In this document: in pieces, positions 7,795 through 15,082 of the stretch
How positions within the stretch are numbered: the stretch's first letter is position 1
Layout of the letters: every line of letters starts with the position of its first letter
Assembly: GCA_963740455.1 (NCBI GenBank)
Contig: CAVUEF010000012.1
Span: 296,911-360,910 of the forward strand
DNA: 64,000 nt
From: Paucibacter sp963740455
Lineage (GTDB): Bacteria; Pseudomonadota; Gammaproteobacteria; Burkholderiales; Burkholderiaceae_C
Reading direction: 5' to 3'
The notes under the pieces: generated by a model
Database searches by the model: none
Seen by the model: only the letters and a program-made list of their open reading frames with translations
Told to the model about the DNA's origin: nothing
Program-made: the position numbers and the translations under genes

Positions 7795-8229
7795 ATGTCC
7801 GAACTGATAGAAACCCATCGCGGCACCGTCTACCCATGGCAGTGCGACCACATGAACCACATGAACGTGATGTGGTATGTCGGCAAGTTCGACGAGGCCA
7901 CCTGGAATTTCTTCAGCCACCTCGGCTTGACGCCATCGTTCCTGCGCTCGCAGCAGCGCGGCATGGCGGCGGTCGAGCAGCGCATCGCCTACCTGCGCGA
8001 ACTGCATGCCGGCGATTCGGTGCTGGTCCGGTCGGGCGCGCTCGAAGTGAAAGACAAGACCCTGCGTTTCGTACAGGAGATGCGCAATGTCGAGACCGGC
8101 GAACTCGCGGCCGTGACGGTGCTGGTCGCCGTGCACCTGGACACGCTGCAACGCAAGTCATGCGCGCTGCCTGAGCGGGTCGCGCAGGCAGCGCGCGCAA
8201 GCCTGGTCGACTATCAGCTGCCTTGGTAG
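7795..8229 (+). CDS. 4-hydroxybenzoyl-CoA thioesterase-like hotdog acyl-CoA thioesterase
   Basis: A 144-residue hotdog-fold protein. The ATG at 7795 has AAGG five bases upstream, and the preceding in-frame ATG (7741) would add an unlikely extension. The N-terminal HRGTVYPWQCDHMNHMNVMW carries the Asp-x-x-x-His-x-N pattern of YbgC/4HBT enzymes, with Asp in QCDHMNHMN as the likely catalytic acid. The protein hydrolyses an acyl-CoA thioester; which one cannot be read from the sequence. It stands alone, with a divergent VOC gene downstream. Confidence 0.82.
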   Translation: MSELIETHRGTVYPWQCDHMNHMNVMWYVGKFDEATWNFFSHLGLTPSFLRSQQRGMAAVEQRIAYLRELHAGDSVLVRSGALEVKDKTLRFVQEMRNVETGELAAVTVLVAVHLDTLQRKSCALPERVAQAARASLVDYQLPW

Positions 8230-8250
8230 CCGGCTGGCGCCTTGCCGCGC

Positions 8251-8742
8251 TCACACCGCTGCGCGCTGCTTGTCGGCCTGCCAGTGATCGAGCTTGGCGC
8301 GTGCGCCGTTCGTGTCGCGGTTCATCGCCTGGTCGTGCTGTGCGGTCTTGCTGCACAGTTCGATCACATAGCCGTCGGGATCGCGGAAATAGATCGAGTG
8401 GATGAAATCGTGGTCTGATACGCCGCGTGTCTCGATGCCGGCGGCCCGGCCCTTTTCGAGCATCTGCGCCAACACCGGCGCGTCGACCTCGAGCGCGATG
8501 TGGAGGTCGTAGTCATGCTGATGCTTGAACTCGAAGGCCATGTCGGGTGCTTCGAAGAAGGCCAGACAGGAGCCGTCGTCGAGTTGATAGAAGGTGTGCA
8601 AGGTGCGCGTCTTGCGACCGCTCTTGGTCTCGTCGATGAGCAACGTGGCGGCCAGCGGCAAGCCGAGAAAGCCCTCGTAGAACTGGCGCGTCTGCTCTGA
8701 ATCGCGGCAGCGGTACGCGTTGTGGTGAAGCTTCTTGATCAT
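8251..8742 (-). CDS. VOC-family (glyoxalase/bleomycin resistance/dioxygenase) protein
   Basis: A 163-residue protein starting at ATG 8742, where AAAGGAG lies six bases upstream. Two beta-alpha-beta-beta-beta modules of the vicinal oxygen chelate fold are visible. Metal-ligand candidates are His in KKLHHNAYRC, His in YDLHIALEV and Glu in GYVIELCSK. HSIYFRDPDGYVIEL is the typical C-terminal signature. It resembles ring-cleavage dioxygenase or glyoxalase-like proteins, but the substrate is undefined. The C-terminal 30 residues are charged and lie beyond the fold. Confidence 0.82.
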   Translation of the reverse strand: MIKKLHHNAYRCRDSEQTRQFYEGFLGLPLAATLLIDETKSGRKTRTLHTFYQLDDGSCLAFFEAPDMAFEFKHQHDYDLHIALEVDAPVLAQMLEKGRAAGIETRGVSDHDFIHSIYFRDPDGYVIELCSKTAQHDQAMNRDTNGARAKLDHWQADKQRAAV

Positions 8743-8866
8743 GTCTGCTCCTTTCAGGTGGATTGGCCCGAGCGACCAGAGCGACGGCCAGTATCTCGCA
8801 AGCGAGCATGCGCCGGGCCATGAACAGCTTGACAGCGCGGCCGGCGGGGAACGCCGACAGCACGGC

Positions 8867-9658
8867 TCAGTCGCTGCGCAAGCTGAACCGCTCGAACAGG
8901 GCCGACACGCGCGCCAGCAGCTGCGGCGAGATGAAGCCGGCCGCATCGGCCGCATTCAGTTGAGCGTCAGCGCATCCGGTGCGGCGAAAGCGCTGCAACA
9001 CGTAGTCGCGCACGCCCATCGCGCTCAGACCTTGCGCCAGCGTCAGCACGTCGTCAGGCGTGTGCAGCGCCGGATGAACGGTGGTGCGAAATTCGCAGGC
9101 CACGCCGCTGGCCAGCACGGCCCGGGCACTCTCCAGCGCCGGCGGCGCGCTGCCGGCAATGCGCGTGACGCGGTCGTAGTTGTCAGGCGTGGCTTTCACG
9201 TCGAAGCCGACCCAGTCGACCAGCGGCAGCACTTCGAGCAAGCGCCGCGTGTACATGCCCGCCGTATGCAGGCCGACCAGAAAGCCCAGCGAACGCACTT
9301 CGCGCATGGCGTCATTCAGCGCGGGGTCGATGGTCGGCTCGCCGCCGCTGAAGACCACGGCGTCGATCAAGCCGGTGCGGCGCCCCAACAGGCGCATGAC
9401 CTGACCCCAGGCGATCGGCGTCGCAGCGCCGCGCGCTTGCAGATGCGGGTTGTGGCAATAGCCGCAATGCCAGGGACAGCCCTGGACGAACACCACAGCG
9501 GCGAGTTTGCCGGGGAAGTCGGTGGCAGTGAAAGCGACGAGCCCACCGACCTTGAGTGTCTTGCCCGCCGCTGCCGCGTCTATCAGTGACGCTGCCGCGC
9601 GGGCCTCAATCGGCCAGGCTGGCCTGGCAGCTGCGCTCGCTGAAATAGGTGCGCTCAT
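8867..9658 (-). CDS. nrdG: Anaerobic ribonucleotide reductase activating enzyme (radical SAM)
   Basis: This is the activase that uses SAM and a [4Fe-4S] cluster to make the glycyl radical on NrdD. The ATG at 9658 is chosen because AAGGGTG lies just upstream; a GTG at 9667 is also in frame. The cluster motif is C61-x3-C65-x2-C68 (GCPWHCGYCHNPH), followed by GGEP (VFSGGEPTID), which binds SAM. It has the longer ~260-residue form seen with Pseudomonas/Betaproteobacteria-type NrdD. Its 5' end overlaps the separate glycyl-radical gene (9606-9806) by about 50 bases, consistent with translational coupling of activase and radical subunit. Confidence 0.9.
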   Translation of the reverse strand: MSAPISASAAARPAWPIEARAAASLIDAAAAGKTLKVGGLVAFTATDFPGKLAAVVFVQGCPWHCGYCHNPHLQARGAATPIAWGQVMRLLGRRTGLIDAVVFSGGEPTIDPALNDAMREVRSLGFLVGLHTAGMYTRRLLEVLPLVDWVGFDVKATPDNYDRVTRIAGSAPPALESARAVLASGVACEFRTTVHPALHTPDDVLTLAQGLSAMGVRDYVLQRFRRTGCADAQLNAADAAGFISPQLLARVSALFERFSLRSD

Positions 9659-9806
9659 GGAACTCACCCTTCTTGCCGGTGTTGAACGACGCCATCGGGC
9701 GGTGGTAACCCATCACGCGGGTCCAGACTTCGCAGCGCTGCCGCTCTTCGTCGCGCAGCGCGACGGTGTCGGTGGCCGTCGCTTGACCTTCGTAAACCTG
9801 GTTCAT
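9606..9806 (-). CDS. nrdD: Separate glycyl-radical domain of anaerobic ribonucleotide reductase
   Basis: A 66-residue protein that carries what is normally the C-terminus of class III ribonucleotide reductase: CEVWTRVMGYHRPMASFN (residues 25-42), with the radical Gly33 in RVMGY, then GKKGEFHERTYF. It is not in the large nrdD frame, which stops 40 bases upstream. It has its own strong AAAGGAG, eight bases before the ATG at 9806 (an ATG at 9812 is also in frame but only two bases from the RBS). The large chain (9852-11894) ends just after its zinc site and lacks any RVxGY motif. The enzyme is therefore probably assembled from two polypeptides. A sequencing or assembly frameshift is less likely given the dedicated ribosome binding site. 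Confidence 0.85.
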   Translation of the reverse strand: MNQVYEGQATATDTVALRDEERQRCEVWTRVMGYHRPMASFNTGKKGEFHERTYFSERSCQASLAD

Positions 9807-9851
9807 TGGCATAACTCCTTTAAGCTGTTTCCAGCTGCTTGCGCGCGATGC

Positions 9852-11894
9852 TCAGTCGGTTGAGGACAGAGCTTGCGCACTTCGTGTCGCTGCGGTCTTT
9901 CCCGCAATGATCTCGATATCGCACTTGGGACAGAAATCGTGGCGTCCGCCCAGATAGCCATGCTTGGGGCAGATCGAGAAAGTGGGCGTCACCGTGACAT
10001 AGGGCAGACGGAAGCGCGACAGCGCACGTTTCACGAGCTGGCGGCAGGCCTCGGCGCTCGACAAGGGCTCGGTCATGTACAGGTGCAGCACGGTGCCGCC
10101 GGTGTATTTGCGCTGCAAGTCGTCCTGCATCTCCAGCGCTTCGAACGGGTCGTCGGTGTAGCCCACCGGCAGCTGGCTCGAGTTGGTGTAGTAGGGCATG
10201 TCCTTGCTTCCCGCCTGCACGATGTCGGGAAACTGCTTGATGTCTTCCTTGGCGAAGCGATAGGTCGTGCCCTCGGCCGGCGTCGCTTCGAGGTTGTACA
10301 TATGGCCGGTCTGCTCCTGGAACTCGACCATGCGTGCGCGTATGTGGTCGAGCAGTCGCAGCGCGAAGTCGTGGCCCCAGTCGCTGCTGATGTCGTGCGC
10401 GTCGTGCGTGAAGTTACGGATCATCTCGTTGATGCCGTTCACGCCCAGCGTCGAGAAGTGATTGCGCAGCGTGCCCAGGTAGCGCTTGGTGTAGGGGAAC
10501 AGGCCGTTGTCGATGTGGCGCTGGATCACCTTGCGCTTGATCTCGAGGCTGTCGCGCCCGAGCTCGAGCAGGCGGTCGAGCTCGGCAAGCAGTCCAGCCT
10601 CGTCGCCGCGGTGCAGATAGCCCAGCCGCGCGCAGTTGATGGTGACCACGCCGAGCGACCCGGTCTGCTCGGCCGAGCCGAACAGGCCGTTGCCGCGCTT
10701 GAGCAGTTCGCGCAGGTCGAGCTGCAGCCGGCAGCACATCGAGCGGATCATGTTCGGCTTGAGTTCCGAATTGATGAAGTTCTGAAAATACGGCAGGCCG
10801 TACTTGGCGGTCATCTCGAACAGCGCTTCGGCGTTCGGGCTGTACCAGTCGAAGTCGTCGGTCATGTTGTAGGTCGGGATCGGAAAGGTGAAGACCCGAC
10901 CTTTGGCATCGCCGGCCATCATCACCTCGATGTAGGCGCGGTTGATCATGTCCATTTCAACCTGCAGCTCGCCGTAGCAAAACGGCATTTCCTTGCCGGC
11001 GATCAGCGGCACCTGCTCACGCAGGTCCTCGGGGCAGACCCAGTCGAAGGTGAGGTTGGTGAACGGCGTCTGCGTGCCCCAGCGCGAGGGCACGTTCAGG
11101 TTGTAGATCAGCTCTTGCATGCACTGGCGCACCTGCGCGTAGCTCAGCGTGTCCTTCCTGATGTAGGGCGCCATATAGGTGTCGAACGAGCTGAAGGCCT
11201 GCGCACCGGCCCATTCGTTTTGCAGCGTGCCGAGAAAATTCACGATCTGCCCGACCGCGCTCGACATATGCCGCGGCGGCCCCGATTCGACCTTGCCCGG
11301 CACGCCGTTCAGGCCCTCGTTGAGCAGCGTGCGCAGCGACCAGCCGGCGCAGTAGCCGGCCAGCATGTCCAGATCGTGGATGTGAAACGCTGCGCTGCGA
11401 TGCGCCGCGCCGACTTCGGGCGGATACACATGATTCAGCCAGTAGTTGGCGATGACCTTGCCCGAGACATTGAGTATCAGGCCGCCCAGCGAATAGCCCT
11501 GATTAGCGTTGGCGTTGACGCGCCAGTCGAGCTGCTGCAGGTACTCGTTCATGCTGGACTCGACGTCCACCAGGGTCTTGCGGTCCTTGCGCAGTTTGCG
11601 GCGCTGTTCGCGGTAGACGATGTAGGCGCGCAGCGTGCGCGGATAGCCGGCGTCGAACAACGCCGCTTCGACCGCGTCCTGGATCTGTTCGATATGCGGG
11701 GTGACGTGCCCACGCACCTTGATTTTCGGCAGCACCAAGTACTGCGTCAGGCGCTGCGCCTCGGCGCGGTCGAATTCGCCGGTGGCCTGCGCCGCGCGCT
11801 CCAGCGCGCGGACGATCTTGGCCGCATCGAAGGGCTGAACACCCCCTTCGCGCTTGATGATGTGGCTGAAATTGTGGTTGGCAGGAAGATGCAT
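9852..11894 (-). CDS. nrdD: Anaerobic ribonucleoside-triphosphate reductase, large chain lacking the glycyl-radical tail
   Basis: A 680-residue cytosolic enzyme that reduces ribonucleoside triphosphates to deoxynucleotides without oxygen. Residues ~10-100 form the ATP-cone allosteric domain (IIKREGGVQPFDAAKIVRAL). The ten-stranded barrel follows, with NrdD signatures such as HIHDLDMLAGYCAGW, NLTFDWVCPED and GSLGVVTINCARLGY. The C-terminus holds a zinc site, CPKHGYLGGRHDFCPKC (Cys642, 655, 658, with His645 a possible fourth ligand). The chain then ends, without the RVxGY radical motif that should come about 30 residues later; that motif is on the adjacent gene. Two NrdR boxes and an FNR-like box precede the gene. 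Confidence 0.92.
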   Translation of the reverse strand: MHLPANHNFSHIIKREGGVQPFDAAKIVRALERAAQATGEFDRAEAQRLTQYLVLPKIKVRGHVTPHIEQIQDAVEAALFDAGYPRTLRAYIVYREQRRKLRKDRKTLVDVESSMNEYLQQLDWRVNANANQGYSLGGLILNVSGKVIANYWLNHVYPPEVGAAHRSAAFHIHDLDMLAGYCAGWSLRTLLNEGLNGVPGKVESGPPRHMSSAVGQIVNFLGTLQNEWAGAQAFSSFDTYMAPYIRKDTLSYAQVRQCMQELIYNLNVPSRWGTQTPFTNLTFDWVCPEDLREQVPLIAGKEMPFCYGELQVEMDMINRAYIEVMMAGDAKGRVFTFPIPTYNMTDDFDWYSPNAEALFEMTAKYGLPYFQNFINSELKPNMIRSMCCRLQLDLRELLKRGNGLFGSAEQTGSLGVVTINCARLGYLHRGDEAGLLAELDRLLELGRDSLEIKRKVIQRHIDNGLFPYTKRYLGTLRNHFSTLGVNGINEMIRNFTHDAHDISSDWGHDFALRLLDHIRARMVEFQEQTGHMYNLEATPAEGTTYRFAKEDIKQFPDIVQAGSKDMPYYTNSSQLPVGYTDDPFEALEMQDDLQRKYTGGTVLHLYMTEPLSSAEACRQLVKRALSRFRLPYVTVTPTFSICPKHGYLGGRHDFCPKCDIEIIAGKTAATRSAQALSSTD

Positions 11895-11909
11895 CCCTCG
11901 TCCCTTGGA

Positions 11910-11925
11910 ACACTATATGTAGTGA
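11910..11925. promoter_or_regulatory. NrdR box 1
   Basis: ACACTATATGTAGTGA closely matches the NrdR consensus ACACWATATATWGTGT. It lies 15 bases before the nrdD start codon. Its centre is 31 bases from box 2, the three-helical-turn spacing known for NrdR tandem sites. Confidence 0.9.
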
Positions 11926-11940
11926 AGGAACTGATGCTAG

Positions 11941-11956
11941 CCACTATATGTAGGGG
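11941..11956. promoter_or_regulatory. NrdR box 2
   Basis: CCACTATATGTAGGGG shares the CACTATATGTAG core with box 1 at a 31-base offset. NrdR is the general repressor of ribonucleotide reductase operons, so nrdD-nrdG should be dATP-responsive. Confidence 0.88.
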
Positions 11957-11990
11957 TCATACCGGGATTTCCCCTGGCTCTGGCGAACAG

Positions 11991-12004
11991 TTGATTCAGA
12001 TCAG
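11991..12004. promoter_or_regulatory. FNR/Anr-like box upstream of nrdD
   Basis: TTGATTCAGATCAG matches the FNR site TTGAT-N4-ATCAA at nine of ten conserved bases. It lies 35-50 bases upstream of the NrdR boxes, where an activator could act on a promoter overlapping those boxes. It also overlaps the stop codon of the next gene. Confidence 0.65.
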
Positions 12005-12828
12005 AGTCTGCCGGTTTCGCGGCGCTCGGACCAGTCGCGGACAATCCGGTGCAAGGCCTGCAAGCCGTCGGTCAAGGCAGCCGGCCCGGGCTGCAGAATC
12101 AGCGAGGACTTGATCTCGTGCAGTTGCCCGTCGCGCACTGCGGGCACGGCGTCCCAGCCGGCCCGCTGTGCCACTGAAGCGGCCTGGAACTTCTTGCCGC
12201 ACCACGAGCCGATGATGATGTCGGGCGCGCGTGCCACCACTTCCGTGATGTCGTGGATGATGCGATCGCGTCCCAACGACTGCTGCGCCAGCTCGGGAAA
12301 GATGTCGTCGCCGCCGGCGATGCCGAGCAGCTCGCTGACCCAGCGAATCGCCGAGATGTGCGGGCCGTCCCATTCTTCGAAATAGACGCGCGGCCGCCGC
12401 GGCAGTCGGGCTGCCGAGGTGCGCACCGCATCGATCTGCGCCTGCAGCTGCGCGACATAGGCCTGGGCGCGCTCAATGGCGCCGACCATCGCGCCAAGGC
12501 GCAGGATGTAGCCGAGGATTTGCTCCACGCTGCGATGGTTGCTGATCCAGGTCTCGACGCCGTGCTTGATCAGGGCCTGGGCGATGTCGGCCTGCATGTC
12601 GGAGAAACCGATCACCAGGTCGGGCTGCAGTTCGAGAATCTTGTCGATCTTGGCGCTGGTGAAGGCGGCGATGCGCGGCTTCTCTTGGCGCGCGCGCGGC
12701 GGGCGCACCGTATAGCCCGAGATGCCGACGATGCGGCGCTCCTCACCGAGCGCATACAGCACTTCGGTCGGCTCCTCGGTCAGACAGACGATGCGTTCTG
12801 GGAACAAGACCTCTCCCGGGTTGATCAA
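12001..12828 (-). CDS. BtuF/TroA-like substrate-binding protein without signal peptide
   Basis: A 275-residue protein of the helical-backbone metal/cobalamin-binding fold (FERIVCLTEEPTEVLYALGE-type opening, IDKILELQPDLVIGFSDMQA, VYFEEWDGPHIS). BtuF relatives bind cobalamin or iron chelates in the periplasm for an ABC importer, but here there is no signal peptide or lipobox and no transporter gene nearby. It may be one of the cytosolic 'cobalamin-binding protein' variants. The start is uncertain: TTG at 12828 opens the frame, and TTG at 12807, with GGGAG five bases upstream, is an alternative. It lies seven bases downstream of the metX-like gene's end, on the same strand. Confidence 0.75.
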   Translation of the reverse strand: MINPGEVLFPERIVCLTEEPTEVLYALGEERRIVGISGYTVRPPRARQEKPRIAAFTSAKIDKILELQPDLVIGFSDMQADIAQALIKHGVETWISNHRSVEQILGYILRLGAMVGAIERAQAYVAQLQAQIDAVRTSAARLPRRPRVYFEEWDGPHISAIRWVSELLGIAGGDDIFPELAQQSLGRDRIIHDITEVVARAPDIIIGSWCGKKFQAASVAQRAGWDAVPAVRDGQLHEIKSSLILQPGPAALTDGLQALHRIVRDWSERRETGRL

Positions 12829-12841
12829 GCGCGCCGCGGCT

Positions 12842-13891
12842 TCACGCCGCCAGCAAAGCCTTCACATGCATGTTGATGAAAGCGCGGTCGTCGGGCTGGC
12901 TCACCGGGTTGCCGGCACGGTGGCCCCACACCGACGCAATCGGATGCAGCTCGCCGTGGCGCAGGTGCGCCAGCTCGGCGCGATTGTCGTCGACCTGGAA
13001 ATACAGATCGTGGTCGCCGGGCATCAGAAGCGTGCGCGCGCGAATCGCCGCCAAGGCCTTGGGCAAGTCGCCTTGGTAGATCGAATTGGCGCTGATGTCA
13101 CCGTGCTGCCAGGTCCAGAACTGCGCGAGCAGATCGGCCGGGTCGCGGCGCGCGTAGTTGGCTTCCCAGCTGCTCACCAGATAGTCCTCCAGCGACGACG
13201 CGCCCAGGCCGCGCCAGAGCTCCTCGCGGTAAAAAGTCTGCGACAGCGCCCAGCTCGCGTAAATGCGCGCCATCGCGCGCAAGCCGCGCACCGGCCTCTC
13301 GGTGAACACGCCGTCGCGGTAGGCCGGGTCGGCCATCAAGGCGTGTTTGACGCCTTCGATGAAAACCTGGTTGTGCGGCGCGCAGCGCGCTGCTCCGCAC
13401 ACCACGGCGATGCGCTCGACCGCCTCCGGAAACAGCGCGGCCCAGTGGTAGGCCTGCATCGCCCCCATCGACCAGCCGTACACGAGCGCCACCTTGGCTA
13501 TGCCCCACAGCTCTTGGATCATGCGGCGCTGCACATGCACGGCGTCGAAGTACGTGACGTCGGGATAGCGGCTGCCGACATCGGGCCAGGGCGTGTTGGA
13601 CGGCGAACTCGACAGGCCGTTGCCGAACAGGTTCGGGATGATGATGAAGTACTTGTCCGGGTCGAGTGCGCCGCCCGCTTCTATCATGTGCTGCGTGTCG
13701 GTGTGCTGCGCGCTGTACGAGGTCGGGTAGACGATCACGTTCGACTTGTCGGCGTTGAGCTTGCCGAAGGTCTTGTAGGCGATGAACATATTGCGGAAGG
13801 TGCGGCCCGACTGCAGCGTCACATGGCCGGCGTTGAAGACCGCGTGGTCCGATGGCTGGGTCGGCGCATTGGCGCTTGCTTTACTGTTCAC
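12842..13891 (-). CDS. MetX-like alpha/beta hydrolase (homoserine O-acetyltransferase family)
   Basis: A 349-residue alpha/beta hydrolase. The start is GTG 13891, with GGAG eight bases upstream; longer in-frame starts are not supported. The MetX landmarks are present: NVIVYPTSYSAQHTDTQHMI, NLFGNGLSSSPSN, the nucleophile elbow YGWSMGAMQAYHW, and the Asp/His pair in LLMPGDHDLYFQ and SVWGHRAGNP. True MetX uses GGSMGG and transfers acetyl from acetyl-CoA to homoserine. The GWSMGA elbow and length fit the common MetX-like 'alpha/beta fold hydrolase' group, so the acyl donor and acceptor are uncertain. It is divergent from the BrkB-family gene. Confidence 0.8.
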   Translation of the reverse strand: MNSKASANAPTQPSDHAVFNAGHVTLQSGRTFRNMFIAYKTFGKLNADKSNVIVYPTSYSAQHTDTQHMIEAGGALDPDKYFIIIPNLFGNGLSSSPSNTPWPDVGSRYPDVTYFDAVHVQRRMIQELWGIAKVALVYGWSMGAMQAYHWAALFPEAVERIAVVCGAARCAPHNQVFIEGVKHALMADPAYRDGVFTERPVRGLRAMARIYASWALSQTFYREELWRGLGASSLEDYLVSSWEANYARRDPADLLAQFWTWQHGDISANSIYQGDLPKALAAIRARTLLMPGDHDLYFQVDDNRAELAHLRHGELHPIASVWGHRAGNPVSQPDDRAFINMHVKALLAA

Positions 13892-14012
13892 AATGGATCT
13901 CCGATGATGCGGGTTCACCGCCGTCAAGACATGTGTGCAGCATGGTAAGCGGCAATACAAACCGACAGGGAGATGGTCATGGCTGAGTCTTGCAATGCTT
14001 TGTGGGCACCGG

Positions 14013-14936
14013 ATGCATAGCGTGCGCGCTTCATTGACGCGCCTCATCGGTGCGCAGGCAGCGCAAGTCATCAAGCAGCCCGGCGCATTCGCACTGCGCA
14101 CGCTTAAGAGCTTTCGCGCCAACCAGGGCCTGCTGCTGGCCGGCGCGGTCGCGTATTACGCCTTGCTGTCGATCGTGCCGCTGCTCATCCTGACGGTGAT
14201 CGCGCTTTCGCATGTCGTCGATCAGGCCGAGCTGCTGCGGACCGTGGGCCGCTACCTCGAATGGCTGGTGCCCGGGCAGTCGGCCAGCATCGTCGCCGAA
14301 CTTGCGCGCTTCCTGGCGCACCGCGACCTGATCGGCGGGGTCCTGCTGGCCACCATGCTGTTCTTCAGCTCGCTCGCCTTTACCGTGCTCGAGAACGCCA
14401 TGTCGGTGATTTTTCATCATCGCGTCGCGGTCCGGCGCCGCCACTTCCTGGTCTCAGCCGTGATCCCGTACGTCTACATTCTTTGTCTGGGCCTGGGCCT
14501 GTTGCTGGTGACGCTGGTGGCAGGCAGCTTGCAGGCGATGGGCCAAGAGCGGGTCGAGCTGCTCGGACGCAGTTGGTCGCTGGTCGGCCTGTCGGGTGTC
14601 TTGCTCTATTTGCTCGGCATCGCCGGCGAGATCTTCGTGCTGACCTCGGTCTATATGGTGATGCCGGTGGGCCGCCTGTCGCTGCTGCGCGCCACATTGG
14701 GCGCCGCCACGGCGGTGCTGCTGTGGGAGCTGTCGCGCCACTTGCTCGTCTGGTATTTCGCGACGCTGTCGCAGATCAGCACCGTCTATGGTTCACTGAC
14801 GACGGCCATCGCCGTCTTGTTAAGCCTGGAGCTGGCAGCAACGCTGTTGCTGCTGGGCGCGCAGGTGATTTCAGAATTCGAACGCATCGACAAGGGCGAG
14901 ACCAAAGCACGGCCGTTTGCGACCACCCGCAGTTGA
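14013..14936 (+). CDS. YihY/BrkB-family membrane protein
   Basis: A roughly 307-residue inner-membrane protein with six predicted helices. The family signature is clear: LAGAVAYYALLSIVPLLILT in the first helix, then the long loop before FLAHRDLIGGVLLATMLFFS and the conserved YGSLTTAIAVLLSLELAATL near the end. YihY/BrkB proteins were once thought to be RNase BN; their function is unknown. I chose the ATG at 14013 because the preceding 26 residues from 13935 look unlike a protein start, but no strong RBS decides it. The C-terminal tail is charged and cytosolic. Confidence 0.8.
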   Translation: MHSVRASLTRLIGAQAAQVIKQPGAFALRTLKSFRANQGLLLAGAVAYYALLSIVPLLILTVIALSHVVDQAELLRTVGRYLEWLVPGQSASIVAELARFLAHRDLIGGVLLATMLFFSSLAFTVLENAMSVIFHHRVAVRRRHFLVSAVIPYVYILCLGLGLLLVTLVAGSLQAMGQERVELLGRSWSLVGLSGVLLYLLGIAGEIFVLTSVYMVMPVGRLSLLRATLGAATAVLLWELSRHLLVWYFATLSQISTVYGSLTTAIAVLLSLELAATLLLLGAQVISEFERIDKGETKARPFATTRS

Positions 14937-15082
14937 CGGGTCGACCGCCGCCCGGTGGGGCGAAGCGGTCGCAGCGGGCCGCCGTGCGCTGAGCCGTTAC
15001 GATGGGCGCTGCCGCAGCGTTGCTGTTGACGCCCGACCCCCGGGCAAGCAACGCGCATTTGATTGGGTCGATGACCGGTTCC

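Noticed and set aside
9873..12113. A 746-codon open frame on the plus strand opposite nrdD
   Set aside because: It is the antisense shadow of nrdD in GC-rich DNA, with no RBS and a composition rich in Arg, Val, Gln and His.
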